Notes: a model not told the origin generated them from the letters alone. A stretch of DNA of 64,000 nucleotides from Gammaproteobacteria bacterium 45_16_T64 (GCA_002162955.1 MABD01000035.1:62001-126000); one strand, 5' to 3'; shown: positions 29,174 to 38,993, counted from the stretch's first letter. Made by a program: numbers and translations.

Positions 29174-29689
29174 ATGGCCTTATTAGATATTCTTGAATTT
29201 CCAGACCCCAAACTTCGCACCAAAGCGAAGCCAGTCACTGACGTTAACGACGGCATCCGCAAGTTAGTTGATGACATGTTGGAGACGATGTATGACGCCC
29301 CAGGTATAGGACTTGCCGCAACACAGGTAGACGTCCATAAGCGGGTCGTTGTGATCGATATTTCAGAGGAGAAAGATCAGCCTTTGGTACTTATCAATCC
29401 CGAATTTACCCCGATTGATGGTGAACAAGAATATGACGAAGGGTGCTTATCGGTACCTGGCTATTATGAAACCGTCACCCGAGTTGAAAGAATTCGTTTA
29501 AAAGCCACCGATCGTGACGGCAACCCCTTCGAAATGGATTGCAATGAGCTGCTATCTATCTGCATCCAACACGAAATAGATCACCTTGACGGTATATTGT
29601 TCGTAGATCATATTTCTAAGCTCAAACGTGAGCGAATCAAAGCCAAATTGGTCAAAGCCCATAAAGCTGCCGCCAAAGCCAGGCGCTAG
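29174..29689 (+). CDS. def: Peptide deformylase
   Basis: Removes the formyl group from nascent proteins; Fe2+ metalloenzyme. 171 residues from the ATG at 29174 ([20 protein letters not shown]), the usual family N terminus; thirteen codons upstream are open but atypical. All three motifs are present: [18 protein letters not shown] and QHEIDHLDG. Followed 29 bases later by fmt, the enzyme that adds the formyl group to the initiator tRNA. Confidence 0.96.
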   Translation: MALLDILEFPDPKLRTKAKPVTDVNDGIRKLVDDMLETMYDAPGIGLAATQVDVHKRVVVIDISEEKDQPLVLINPEFTPIDGEQEYDEGCLSVPGYYETVTRVERIRLKATDRDGNPFEMDCNELLSICIQHEIDHLDGILFVDHISKLKRERIKAKLVKAHKAAAKARR

Positions 29690-29718
29690 AGCCTCCTGCA
29701 ACCTTTCTGGAATCCAAC

Positions 29719-30699
29719 GTGACCTTACAATCTGTCTCTGGCGTTTCGACGTCTAGCGTAACACCTCTGAATATCGTATTTGCGGGAACACCTGATTTTG
29801 CCGCTTCCGTACTACAAGCCCTGCTTGATAGTCCACACAATGTGGTGGCCTGTTATACACAACCGGACCGTCCCGCGGGTCGAGGCCGCAAGTTAGCTGC
29901 GAGCCCGGTCAAGAACCTCGCCGCTGAACAAGGTATCGATGTCTATCAACCGCTTAATTTCAAAGCAGATGAGGACCTAGCAGCGCTAAAAACCCTTAAT
30001 GCCGATATTATGGTCGTTGTTGCCTATGGCATCATTCTGCCTCAAACCGTACTCGATACCCCTCGGCTCGGATGCATAAATGTACATGCATCCTTATTAC
30101 CTCGATGGCGAGGTGCTGCGCCGATTCAACGGGCGATTGCAGAAGGTGATACCGAAACCGGCGTGACCATTATGCAGATGGATAAAGGGCTCGATACCGG
30201 CGACATGTTAAGCAAGGTCAGTACACCGATCAGTGCTACCGATAATGGCGGTTCATTACATGACAGATTGGCCAGTATTGGTGCGCAAGCTTGCGTGGAT
30301 ACCTTAGCAGACCTGAGCGCCGGCAATGCCAATGCAACACCTCAAGACAATGCACATGCCAATTATGCGCACAAGTTAAGTAAGCAAGAGGGCCAAATCC
30401 AGTGGCAGCAAGATAGCCACACGATCAACGACCTTATCAGAGCATTTAACCCTTGGCCGGTTGCACATACCGAGATGGACGGCAAAAAAATACGTATCTT
30501 CGATGCTAGCGCTATCAGCGATATCAAAGGGGAGCCAGGAACAATTGTCGCCGCCGATAAGGATGGCCTTGTTGTCGCGGCAAAGACCGGGGGCATTCGC
30601 ATTACTCGCATGCAATTAAGTGGAGCCAAGCAACTACCGGTTGCTGACATACTCAATAGCCGTAAAGACCAATTCTCAATCGGGAAGAAGTTTATCTAA
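29719..30699 (+). CDS. fmt: Methionyl-tRNA formyltransferase
   Basis: Formylates Met-tRNAi with 10-formyl-THF. 326 residues; N-terminal catalytic domain with NIVFAGTPDFAASVLQAL, the tRNA-interaction loop QPDRPAGRGRKL, and INVHASLLPRWRGAAPIQRA followed by GDTETGVTIMQMDKGLDTGD; C-terminal OB-like domain from about 205. Starts with GTG at 29719 (GGA eight bases upstream), giving about 15 residues ahead of the usual family start. The stop overlaps the rsmB start by one base (TAATG). Confidence 0.96.
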   Translation: MTLQSVSGVSTSSVTPLNIVFAGTPDFAASVLQALLDSPHNVVACYTQPDRPAGRGRKLAASPVKNLAAEQGIDVYQPLNFKADEDLAALKTLNADIMVVVAYGIILPQTVLDTPRLGCINVHASLLPRWRGAAPIQRAIAEGDTETGVTIMQMDKGLDTGDMLSKVSTPISATDNGGSLHDRLASIGAQACVDTLADLSAGNANATPQDNAHANYAHKLSKQEGQIQWQQDSHTINDLIRAFNPWPVAHTEMDGKKIRIFDASAISDIKGEPGTIVAADKDGLVVAAKTGGIRITRMQLSGAKQLPVADILNSRKDQFSIGKKFI

Positions 30700-32036
30700 T
30701 GCCTATGAATGAACGCGCACTTGCTGCCCAAATACTCAACGACGTATTGCCACTCAAAAAGGGCCAAGTCCATAATGGTCGCTCATTATCGGATTTACTG
30801 CCCAAGACACTGGCCAACCACCCTGATGCCGACCGACCGTTACTGCAAGAACTGTGTTTTGGCGTATGCCGTTGGTTTATTCGGCTCGATAAAATTGCCA
30901 GCTCCGTCACTCATCATCCCTTTAAAAGCAGGGATAGTGATATCCATGCATTACTGCTGGTGGGTATTTATCAATTATTGTATCTCCGTGTTCCAGATCA
31001 CGCGGCGATATCAGAAACTGTAGAAGCAACGCGCCAATTAAATAAATCCTGGGCAGCAAAAGTAATCAACGGTACTTTACGTCGCTGCCAACGGGAAAAA
31101 TCCGAGTTAACCAACGCTATACCTGACAATATTGCCGTACAAACCGCGCATCCTAAATGGCTTGCCGACATGGTAATGGCCGCATGGCCGGAGCAAGCCG
31201 ATAGCATATTAACTCACAACAATTCCCACGCTCCGATGACCATCAGGGTAAATCCAAAGCACAACAGCCCTGAAAACTACTTACAGCAATTAAAACAAAA
31301 GGGTATCCAAGGTAAATTATGTGAGTTTGCTCGCCAAGGCATCCAACTGGATAAACCCTGTAGCGTAGATAAATTACCGGGGTTTGATCAAGGCCACAGC
31401 TTTGTACAAGATGAAGCGGCACAATTGTCTGCTACTATACTCAATGCACAACCGAATGAGCGAGTATTGGATGCATGTGCTGCCCCTGGGGGTAAGACCA
31501 CCCATATTGCAGAATCACAACCGGAGCTAACACAGCTCGTCGCATTGGATGCTAGTGAGCAACGCGTGATCCGCATCCATGAAAATCTTACGCGTATGTC
31601 ATTAGCTGCAGAAGTGCACGCGCTATCGTTGGAGACATTCACAGAACAACATCTCGCGAATAATGCCCCATTATTTGATCGAATTTTATTGGATGCTCCG
31701 TGCTCCGCATTGGGGGTGATACGTCGCCACCCAGATATTAAATGGCTACGTAAGCGAAAGGATATTGTTGCGCTATCAGAACAGCAGCTCATGCTGCTCG
31801 GTAAAGCGTGGACACTATTAGCGCCCGGAGGCACCTTGCTCTACGCGACCTGTTCAATCTTGCCCCACGAAAATGAACGTGTCGTGCGCGCCTTTCTCGA
31901 GCAGCAATCGGATGCCAAGGAGATTAATATAGAGGCAAAATGGGGACAAGCGGCATCGGTGGGTATCCAATTATTTGCGCAACAGGATGGCCACGACGGT
32001 TTTTATTACGCATTACTCAGAAAAGCCGCCGCATAA
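30699..32036 (+). CDS. rsmB: 16S rRNA (cytosine-967-C5)-methyltransferase RsmB
   Basis: 445 residues. The N-terminal 150 residues have the NusB-like RNA-binding fold; the C-terminal SAM-dependent methyltransferase has VLDACAAPGGKTTHIAE, the catalytic-Cys motif LDAPCSALGVIRRHPDIKW and the second conserved Cys in YATCSILPHENE. ATG overlaps the fmt stop by one base. In related genomes trkA usually follows; here hrpB and about 7 kb of other genes intervene. Confidence 0.96.
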   Translation: MPMNERALAAQILNDVLPLKKGQVHNGRSLSDLLPKTLANHPDADRPLLQELCFGVCRWFIRLDKIASSVTHHPFKSRDSDIHALLLVGIYQLLYLRVPDHAAISETVEATRQLNKSWAAKVINGTLRRCQREKSELTNAIPDNIAVQTAHPKWLADMVMAAWPEQADSILTHNNSHAPMTIRVNPKHNSPENYLQQLKQKGIQGKLCEFARQGIQLDKPCSVDKLPGFDQGHSFVQDEAAQLSATILNAQPNERVLDACAAPGGKTTHIAESQPELTQLVALDASEQRVIRIHENLTRMSLAAEVHALSLETFTEQHLANNAPLFDRILLDAPCSALGVIRRHPDIKWLRKRKDIVALSEQQLMLLGKAWTLLAPGGTLLYATCSILPHENERVVRAFLEQQSDAKEINIEAKWGQAASVGIQLFAQQDGHDGFYYALLRKAAA

Positions 32037-32045
32037 GCCACAAAA

Positions 32046-34484
32046 ATGAATACACCATTACCGATTAACAATATTCAGGCTGAGTTTTTATCGTTGCTCT
32101 CGGTACATACGCCACATCACCAGCAACACATCGTTGTGGAAGCGAACACCGGATCGGGAAAATCCACTCAGCTACCCATCTGGGTTGCTGACCACCAGCG
32201 CGACAAAAAAGTGCTGATCATCGAACCCCGACGCATCGCCTGTGTTGCACTGGCAACCTATGTATCGTCGCTGGTCAGTAGCCCCCTGGGTCAACGGGTC
32301 GGTTATGCCATTCGATTTGACCAACGCTATGGGCCCGAAACCCAAATACAATTTGTCACACCCGGCATTGCATTACGTTGGCTAGCGGATAATCAACTGG
32401 CAGAATATGACACCATCATTATTGATGAATTTCATGAACGCCGCTGGGATACCGATTTATTATTGGCGCTACTCAAAGCGCCCCCCGTCTGCCATCGTAT
32501 CATCCTGACCTCTGCCACCATAAAAGGTCAGCAGCTTGCTAACTACCTTGGAGCCACCCGCTTACAGAGCCCTGGAAAAATGTTTCCTGTGGATATGCAT
32601 TATCATGCGGAACAACCACAACAGATGCCAAGTACACAAAGTCTGGAAGTGCGCGTACGAAAAGCCTGCGAATATGCAATAACACAACTCACTCAGCAGC
32701 ACTCTCAACAAGATCAACGTGAACAACCGAAAGATATCCTTGTATTTTTACCTGGCCGCAAGGAAATCCAAAATAGCTTTCAACAACTACAACCTATTTC
32801 GCAACACCATCACGTCGAAGTGATTTGTTTATCCGCTAGCAGCTCCAAGGCAGAACAACAACGTGCTCTCAACCAGCAGAGCACGCAACGTATTATACTC
32901 TCCACCAATGTGGCAGAAACCTCCCTCACGATTCCCAATATCGGTGTCGTCATTGACAGTGGGATGGAGCGACGTACGCATCAGCGCAATGGTCGAACAG
33001 TGTTAGGGCTCGATCCCATTTCTAGCGCCAGCGCGGATCAACGCAAAGGAAGGGCAGGGCGACTAAGTGAAGGGCATTGTATTCGTTTGTGGGGCGAGCA
33101 TGCCCCATTGCGTGATACCACCCCTCCCGAAATCCTCAGAGAAGAACTCACAGAATTAATGCTCGCAGCGGCATGCAACGATGCCACAATTGACACCCTA
33201 TCATTTCCGGAACCGCTACCCGAAAAGTCCATTGATGTCGCAAGAAACCGCTTACTGGGAATGAACGCAATCACCACGCAAGGCAAAGCCACTACACATG
33301 GCATGCGTTTATACCCACTGCCAATAGATACGCTATATTCTCATTTAATTACCGCAATGCCGGACACAACCACTCAATCCGCCATGATTGACCTTGTCGC
33401 CGCGTTAAGCACGTCTCAGAAACTACTCACGATTCCCAAAAGTGAGCGTGGGCGACAGGCATTAGTTGATTGGAGCCCACTGGATTGTGACGCATTTACC
33501 CTAATTCAATGTATGCGCCAGCCACCCCCAGAAGATATCAGCGTTAATAGCAACGCAATCAAGGAAGCACAAAACCTATCGGCCCAAATACACCATGCGC
33601 TGGATTTAGCCTCGCCATCACAAAATCTTGCAGCGCCTCACAAGCGGTTTGATCGATCGTCTTTTGTTCGCGCTCTGGCCATCGCCGCGCCGGAGTTAGT
33701 CTTTGTCCGTCGAGAAAAGCGCCGCGCTGCATTAGGTAACGGATTCAGTGAAGTTGTTATTGGCGACAACAGCCGCTTCGCTGAAAACGCAGAAGCCGCG
33801 CTTGTATTTGATCAATACAATATGCCAGGAAAAAACATACGGGACACTCTGAACATTGCCACTTGCCTCGCGCCAATGCGCTTACAAGATATTATCGCCG
33901 CGCAGCTTGCCACCAAGCAATTGGGTCACGTACGTTGGAATAATCATCAGTTATTGGTCGATACGGAATTGTATTATGCAGGACGAAAAATTGGCGCAGA
34001 AAAGCAATCACCCACACAACAACACGCAAGAAATGCGATCACAGAATTAATCATCAACGATAGGCTGTTCGCACCACTGGGTACCGAACTCGCTGGCGAT
34101 ATACAGGATTTTTCGCTATATCAACACCTTAGTGTTCCACAAACAGAACAACGCCCAATACCAACATTACCGCAATGGCTTATGGATCGATTGAAAACAT
34201 TAGGAGTAGAATCCGGTGAGGATATCGCACTTATCGATCCCAGTGATCTTTCCTTCGACGGCGTTCCTGACTGGGAAAAACAAGAGTTTCAAGAACGCTA
34301 CCCTCACAAAGTGACCCTCTGTGATCTTGTGCTTGCGGTAGAATACCAAGTGAGTAAAAAACTCATCACCGTTGAAAGAATCAGTGGCACTCGTAAAGGC
34401 GAGCCAAAACGCTGGGAATTACCCAGTTGGAGCGGCTGGCGCATTCGCTATAAAAAAGCCAGCCGTATTGTGGATATTCGCTAA
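32046..34484 (+). CDS. hrpB: ATP-dependent helicase HrpB
   Basis: An 812-residue DExH-box helicase. Motif I ANTGSGKSTQ, Ia EPRRIACVALA, motif II DEFHERRWDTDLL (DEFH), III TSATIKG, V STNVAETSLTIPNIGVVIDS and VI QRKGRAGR, followed by the HA2/OB-like and HrpB C-terminal domain (about 480-812). Length matches E. coli HrpB. Physiological RNA substrate is not known. Starts nine bases after rsmB and ends directly against the lipase foldase gene on the opposite strand, with no gap. Confidence 0.95.
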   Translation: MNTPLPINNIQAEFLSLLSVHTPHHQQHIVVEANTGSGKSTQLPIWVADHQRDKKVLIIEPRRIACVALATYVSSLVSSPLGQRVGYAIRFDQRYGPETQIQFVTPGIALRWLADNQLAEYDTIIIDEFHERRWDTDLLLALLKAPPVCHRIILTSATIKGQQLANYLGATRLQSPGKMFPVDMHYHAEQPQQMPSTQSLEVRVRKACEYAITQLTQQHSQQDQREQPKDILVFLPGRKEIQNSFQQLQPISQHHHVEVICLSASSSKAEQQRALNQQSTQRIILSTNVAETSLTIPNIGVVIDSGMERRTHQRNGRTVLGLDPISSASADQRKGRAGRLSEGHCIRLWGEHAPLRDTTPPEILREELTELMLAAACNDATIDTLSFPEPLPEKSIDVARNRLLGMNAITTQGKATTHGMRLYPLPIDTLYSHLITAMPDTTTQSAMIDLVAALSTSQKLLTIPKSERGRQALVDWSPLDCDAFTLIQCMRQPPPEDISVNSNAIKEAQNLSAQIHHALDLASPSQNLAAPHKRFDRSSFVRALAIAAPELVFVRREKRRAALGNGFSEVVIGDNSRFAENAEAALVFDQYNMPGKNIRDTLNIATCLAPMRLQDIIAAQLATKQLGHVRWNNHQLLVDTELYYAGRKIGAEKQSPTQQHARNAITELIINDRLFAPLGTELAGDIQDFSLYQHLSVPQTEQRPIPTLPQWLMDRLKTLGVESGEDIALIDPSDLSFDGVPDWEKQEFQERYPHKVTLCDLVLAVEYQVSKKLITVERISGTRKGEPKRWELPSWSGWRIRYKKASRIVDIR

Positions 34485-35549
34485 TTACTGCTGTTCTGCC
34501 ATTCTATCCAAGGTAGGAATACGCAAACGTTCTGTGACACTAAATAACGTATCTTGTAATTGGATAATCTGCGCATCTTTATCCGTGCTACTCATACCTT
34601 CTGCATCCAAAATCAATTGGCGCTGTTCACGGTAAACACTAAAACGTAAATCCCACGCTTTTGATTCTTTATCCGCACTCGCAAATCGTCGAGCAGCTTC
34701 ATAACCATACACTTCTGTGCGTAGGTGAAATATTTCATTTTCACTGGCGCCACGGGCTTTTGCTTCCTGTACACGCTCATTAAGCTCATTTCTGACACGC
34801 TCTAGGTTTTTGTGTTCTTGCTCTTTGGGAGGCAATAACCTTTCTAGCTCTCGTTCCTTCTCACGTTTTTCCGCATCCGATAGTGAATCATCTGCTCGCA
34901 ACGCCATTTGAGCAACGGTGTACTCCGCTTTTTTATCCTCGTCAGCAAAGAAGGCATCATATATTTCCTGACCTAAGTACGATATTCGTGTTTCACGGCG
35001 CAATCGAAACATGGTCGCATAATCCGCAGCATTACCTGAGGACTCGATGTCATACCCCAATGATTCCTCGACTTCCACTAGTGCTTTCTTATACTCAAGA
35101 TAACGATCTAATACCGCAATGGCTTCAGATTCCGCAGGTTCTTCCAGTTGCTGCTGAATAAACTCACGGATGCGATCCGTGATCCTTTCTACCGATTCCT
35201 CGCCCACCAATGATAAGAAATACTCAATCAGTACTTTTATCGACTTCGTAATTACCAGGTGCCCTTCATCATCAAGAGTAAACGACACCGGTATTTTGGT
35301 ACCGCGAAGAGAACGCGGCAGCGCACCGAACGTAGATTCGTAAGTATCATAATAAATAGCAGGGGCAATTGTTCTTGCCCCCACACTATGATTCGCAACC
35401 ACTGGTGAGCTGGTTAATCCAGTTTTGTCCGGAACAGCATAATTTGTGGCACCTTCCAATGCCGTCATCGCAGTATTCAGTGCGTAACCTAATAGGCCAA
35501 CAACCAAGACCAACGCCACCAAAATACCGACCATTACTTTTTTATTCAC
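34485..35549 (-). CDS. lifO: Lipase-specific foldase (lipase chaperone, Lif)
   Basis: A 354-residue steric chaperone that folds a secreted lipase in the periplasm. One N-terminal membrane anchor (VMVGILVALVLVVGLLGYAL), a variable linker, then the helical foldase domain. The hallmark RxxFDY(F/C)LSAxGE motif appears as the variant IKVLIEYFLSLVGEES at about residue 107. The rest is charged helices. Its partner lipase is the divergent gene at 35958; in Pseudomonas and Burkholderia the pair is in tandem in one operon, so this layout is unusual. Start ATG at 35549. Confidence 0.88.
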   Translation of the reverse strand: MNKKVMVGILVALVLVVGLLGYALNTAMTALEGATNYAVPDKTGLTSSPVVANHSVGARTIAPAIYYDTYESTFGALPRSLRGTKIPVSFTLDDEGHLVITKSIKVLIEYFLSLVGEESVERITDRIREFIQQQLEEPAESEAIAVLDRYLEYKKALVEVEESLGYDIESSGNAADYATMFRLRRETRISYLGQEIYDAFFADEDKKAEYTVAQMALRADDSLSDAEKREKERELERLLPPKEQEHKNLERVRNELNERVQEAKARGASENEIFHLRTEVYGYEAARRFASADKESKAWDLRFSVYREQRQLILDAEGMSSTDKDAQIIQLQDTLFSVTERLRIPTLDRMAEQQ

Positions 35550-35875
35550 TTACCTGCTCCTGACACCCATAACGCATATGCAGCTATCTAGATATACGTT
35601 TACGTTATTTATAATAGTTGCACGTTATATTATTTGCCGTGTAAATAATTGAAACAACTATGCCCCTTATGGTTAAAAACTGTTACCTGTTACGCCGAGT
35701 GACAATGGCCTGTTCCCACAGGAAGCACAATTCTTTTTTCTGCCATTGTCCCATACAGCCAAACGATTGGCCATTCTAAAACATATCCACAATTAAAATA
35801 TAACTCTTTGTTTTTTCGACAAATAATACCTCACACAAAACTAACCTTTCGTACTAAACATAAAGTGTGCACTAG

Positions 35876-35892
35876 TTGGCAAATATTATGCA
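35876..35892 (+). promoter_or_regulatory. Sigma-54-type promoter of the lipase gene
   Basis: TTGGCAAATATTATGCA has the invariant GG (35878-35879) and GC (35890-35891) with exactly ten bases between them. Predicted start point is near 35903, about 55 bases before the lipase ATG. Lipase genes of P. aeruginosa and P. alcaligenes are known to use sigma-54, which supports the reading. Confidence 0.6.
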
Positions 35893-35893
35893 C

Positions 35894-35928
35894 TCTGTAA
35901 TGCACCGCAACAAACGACTCATTACAGA
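35894..35928 (+). promoter_or_regulatory. Inverted repeat at the start of the lipase leader
   Basis: Perfect nine-base arms TCTGTAATG / CATTACAGA separated by 17 bases, directly after the -12 element. It could be an operator over the start site or a leader hairpin. Confidence 0.5.
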
Positions 35929-35957
35929 ATAGAGCCGCAACCATTTAGGTAAGCACT

Positions 35958-37046
35958 ATGAATATGAAGCAACTGTTAGCAATTATTTTCAGCACAACAA
36001 TTCTCTCATTCAGCTCTATTGTACAAGCCACACCCCATTCAAATTATGTCGCTGAGGCAAGCCATCCTTCAGCACCAGAAAATAACTGCTTTATCCTCAA
36101 CCCAGTCTGCCAAGCGGCTTATGCTCTAGCATATGCAGCCTACCTTATCGAGGTTGCCGCCGTTGACGCTCAAAACTATAACAACCGTTATAACTCACAA
36201 TACCCCGTCGTACTGGTACACGGGGTTTCAGGATTCGATCAGATTCTTGTGTTTGTTGAATACTTCCAGGGAATTCCTGCAGAGCTACGGGACGGTAACG
36301 CAGTGGTATACACACCTAACCTTACCGCATGGGAAGATGCAGAAGTGAGAGGCGAGCAGTTACTGTCTTATATTCAAAATACGGTATTACCGGAAACCGG
36401 CGCGTCAAAGGTCAACATCATTGGCCATAGCTTAGGTGGCCCTACTTCACGCTATGTTGCTGGAGTTCGCCCTGACTTAGTGGCTTCAGTAACAACCGTT
36501 AATGCCACCAACTATGGATCAGGTTTTGCGGATTGGGGTGTGGACAATTTACTCGGCACTGCGCCAGGTGATGCTATTTTAGCAATCCTTAACCTTGCCG
36601 GCGTTGTCGTCGACGCACTAGCGGGCAACATTGAATACGAGCAAGACGCATTAGACACCATACTATTTATGTCGACTGAAAAATCCGTTGAGTTTAATGC
36701 TAACTTTCCTGGTGGAGAACCAACAAGCTACTGTGGTGAAGGGGCAGCAGAAGCTAACGGCGTAAAATATTTCTCTTGGGGCAGCCACGGTACCATCACG
36801 AACGTATTAGACGTCAGCGACGCATTGCTTGCCTTCACAGGTGCACTAGGTTACTGGAATGGTGATCAACATGACGGACTTGTAGCGGTATGCTCCATGC
36901 ATTGGGGCGATGTGATTCGTGATGACTATCATATGAATCACCTTGACGCGACTAACATGTTATTTGGACTTAACAACATCTTCGAAACACACCCATCAAC
37001 GCTTTTTGAAAACCAAGCTAGCCGACTAAGAGGAATGGATCTGTAA
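35958..37046 (+). CDS. Secreted triacylglycerol lipase (family I.1/I.2, foldase-dependent)
   Basis: A 362-residue true lipase. Signal peptide ends near VQA-TP. The chain from residue 82 (YPVVLVHGVSGFD) aligns by eye with P. aeruginosa LipA to its C terminus. Catalytic Ser158 lies in GHSLGG (usually GHSHGG), Asp306 in HDGLVAVC and His328 in MNHLD; Cys259 and Cys312 match the family disulfide. Between signal peptide and core are about 55 extra residues with two more cysteines (Cys44, Cys51), absent from classical family I lipases. Expected to leave by type II secretion after folding by the divergent foldase. A terminator follows. Confidence 0.92.
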   Translation: MNMKQLLAIIFSTTILSFSSIVQATPHSNYVAEASHPSAPENNCFILNPVCQAAYALAYAAYLIEVAAVDAQNYNNRYNSQYPVVLVHGVSGFDQILVFVEYFQGIPAELRDGNAVVYTPNLTAWEDAEVRGEQLLSYIQNTVLPETGASKVNIIGHSLGGPTSRYVAGVRPDLVASVTTVNATNYGSGFADWGVDNLLGTAPGDAILAILNLAGVVVDALAGNIEYEQDALDTILFMSTEKSVEFNANFPGGEPTSYCGEGAAEANGVKYFSWGSHGTITNVLDVSDALLAFTGALGYWNGDQHDGLVAVCSMHWGDVIRDDYHMNHLDATNMLFGLNNIFETHPSTLFENQASRLRGMDL

Positions 37047-37076
37047 CTGCAATAATAATCTTCACTCTCAACACTC

Positions 37077-37109
37077 AAAGGGTTGTGACTATGTCACAGC
37101 CCTTTTTTT
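37077..37109. terminator. Bidirectional terminator between lipase and UPF0149 genes
   Basis: AAAGGGTTGTGAC-TAT-GTCACAGCCCTTT with one G-T wobble, flanked by AAA and T7. Serves the lipase transcript and probably also the convergent UPF0149 transcript. Confidence 0.9.
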
Positions 37110-37119
37110 ATTTCAGGTC

Positions 37120-37866
37120 CTAGTGCAAACAACACTTCTTGTATTTTTTACCGCTTCCGCAAGGGCAGAGATCATTACGACCCACTTTAGGATCTGCGAC
37201 TGCGGGCTCCGCTGAGGGCATTGACTCAACTTGCTGTTCGTAAAGCTTTCTTCCCGTGAAGGCATACCCTTTAAGAGTATTAGGTAACAATTTAAGAAAA
37301 TCTTCACAGATATCCTCAAAACTCAGCCCTTCAGCTTCCATCAACTCATCATGCAATTTTCGAGAAAACTCTTCATCTGAAAAGAAGCTTAACATCACCG
37401 ACTTGATCGTATGATCTTCTTCCAATACGTCAATCATGGCTTCTTCCCAAACCTCACCTAACCACTCAGAAGCATCAATAAAGCCTTGGGACCACTGGCC
37501 CAAATCACTCTCCATACCAAAATTATCCGACATGGTGTCACTAACAACCATAGCCTGTGGGTATTCGGGGTTTTCTTCTTGGATCTGTTCCATCATATAA
37601 TTAAAGAAATCCACTAACGCCTGAAATGTATCCGCATTTGTGAGAGCAGCATCGGTGATGTCATCATTATCTCCAAACAAGCTCGGAATCCATTCCATCG
37701 GCGATATCGCGACAGGCGCACTGCATAAGCCAAAGAGAAACCCATGGATTACGTTAAATGACATGGGGAATTCCTGTTCTGCACTGAAATCAATGATGGT
37801 TTTCAATGCGTTCGCAAAGGACTGTTCCTGTTTAGCCTTTTGCGAATCTTTGGTACTTAGCAACAT
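37120..37866 (-). CDS. UPF0149 (YecA-like) protein with C-terminal SEC-C zinc motif
   Basis: About 248 residues from the ATG at 37866 ([13 protein letters not shown]), which has GAGA eight bases upstream; the open frame runs 14 codons further. The body is an acidic helical UPF0149 domain ([20 protein letters not shown], about 35-185). The C terminus [20 protein letters not shown] is a SEC-C zinc-binding motif like that of SecA and YecA. Possibly associates with the secretion or translation machinery; function unproven. Divergent from the YafY regulator. Confidence 0.88.
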   Translation of the reverse strand: MLLSTKDSQKAKQEQSFANALKTIIDFSAEQEFPMSFNVIHGFLFGLCSAPVAISPMEWIPSLFGDNDDITDAALTNADTFQALVDFFNYMMEQIQEENPEYPQAMVVSDTMSDNFGMESDLGQWSQGFIDASEWLGEVWEEAMIDVLEEDHTIKSVMLSFFSDEEFSRKLHDELMEAEGLSFEDICEDFLKLLPNTLKGYAFTGRKLYEQQVESMPSAEPAVADPKVGRNDLCPCGSGKKYKKCCLH

Positions 37867-37963
37867 ATGACTATCTCTGTTAATTAAGGGGTTTCCACAT
37901 AAACACACAATACCCTACACTGTGTGCGCCTAGTGTACATGACCTATAGAGCAGACAACACCC

Positions 37964-38923
37964 ATGAATCGATTCGACCGCGTCGTTGCAATATTCATCC
38001 AGTTGCAGACCAAGCGCATTGTCAAAGCCCAAGAAATTGCCGAGCATTTTGATGTCAGCCTACGGACCATCTATCGTGATATTCGTAGCCTTGAAGCCGC
38101 GGGCGTTCCTATCGGGTCAGAAGCAGGATTAGGCTACTATCTTGACCGAGGCTATAGCCTACCGCCAGTGCATTTTTCTCAACAAGAAGCGTTATCACTG
38201 CTTATCGGTGAAAAGGTGATGGGTGGGCTTAACGATAGCAATACCCAAAAAACCTATCGCGAAGCACTGCATAAAATCAAAGCCGTACTCAATGACGATG
38301 ACAAAGATAGACTTGCCCAGTTGAGCGATAGCATAGAGGTACACCTTACCGCCAGACTTCCGAATCAACCGGAAGTACATGACACACTCCAACAGCTTCA
38401 GGCTTCTATTCTCTCCTCAACGGTGGTTGCTATAGCCTATCGGTCTAATCTCCGCTCAGAAGACACCGAGCGTCACGTTGAACCGATTGGCCTCTACTAT
38501 TACAGCCACCATTGGCACCTCATTGCTTGGTGCCAAATGCGCCAAGGTTACCGCGATTTTCGGCTCGATAGAATTCAACACTTACAACTTACTGAACAAC
38601 GATTCAATCGCAATCGTAGAGAAAGCCTGCAAAGTTACTTACAAAAATCCCACCAGACCGACCAATACCATGAGGTTTGCTTACTCGTTTCTCCCATTAT
38701 CGCCAATGTGATCCAAAGCCAAAAACACTACTACGGCTTTATCAGCGAAGAGCCCGCCGACGAACAGGGCAATATTTCCATGGTTTTTCTCACGCCATCC
38801 CTAGAATATATGGCCCGCTGGCTTATGATGTTCACCGATGGTGTCACCATTCAATCCCCCCCAGCCTTGATCAGTGAAATACAACAACACGCGCAGACGC
38901 TTAGTCAACACCTACTGACATAG
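37964..38923 (+). CDS. YafY-family transcriptional regulator (HTH_11 + WYL)
   Basis: A 319-residue regulator: N-terminal winged helix (RIVKAQEIAEHFDVSLRTIYRD, about 15-60) and a C-terminal WYL ligand-sensing domain (ERHVEPIGLYYYSHHWHLIAW, DFRLDRIQHLQL, about 140-215) plus a WCX extension. Members often control a neighbouring gene and respond to small ligands. The gene 70 bases downstream on the same strand is the obvious partner or target. Confidence 0.9.
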   Translation: MNRFDRVVAIFIQLQTKRIVKAQEIAEHFDVSLRTIYRDIRSLEAAGVPIGSEAGLGYYLDRGYSLPPVHFSQQEALSLLIGEKVMGGLNDSNTQKTYREALHKIKAVLNDDDKDRLAQLSDSIEVHLTARLPNQPEVHDTLQQLQASILSSTVVAIAYRSNLRSEDTERHVEPIGLYYYSHHWHLIAWCQMRQGYRDFRLDRIQHLQLTEQRFNRNRRESLQSYLQKSHQTDQYHEVCLLVSPIIANVIQSQKHYYGFISEEPADEQGNISMVFLTPSLEYMARWLMMFTDGVTIQSPPALISEIQQHAQTLSQHLLT

Positions 38924-38993
38924 GGTTGTCAGTAGCTCCAATTATGCTCTTTACATCGTCACCGGACGATCATTCACTTTCAAGGAGCAAACA

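Larger units (their letters stand above)
35550..35957. other. Intergenic control region between foldase and lipase genes
   Basis: A 408-base gap without a gene. From left to right: tandem TGTTAC hexamers at 35681-35686 and 35688-35693; a nine-base inverted repeat GACAATGGC (35701-35709) / GCCATTGTC (35742-35750); a sigma-54-type promoter (35876-35892); and an inverted repeat around the expected start point (35894-35928). The TGTTAC pair lies about 190 bases upstream of the promoter, a distance suited to an enhancer-binding activator. Confidence 0.6.

Noticed and set aside
31467-31475. Third copy of the TGCATCCAA element on the minus strand
   Set aside because: Lies inside rsmB coding sequence, and no CGTA follows at the 14-base spacing; chance match.
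31388-31834. 148-residue minus-strand ORF within rsmB
   Set aside because: Antisense to the conserved methyltransferase motifs of rsmB; no ribosome site or family resemblance.
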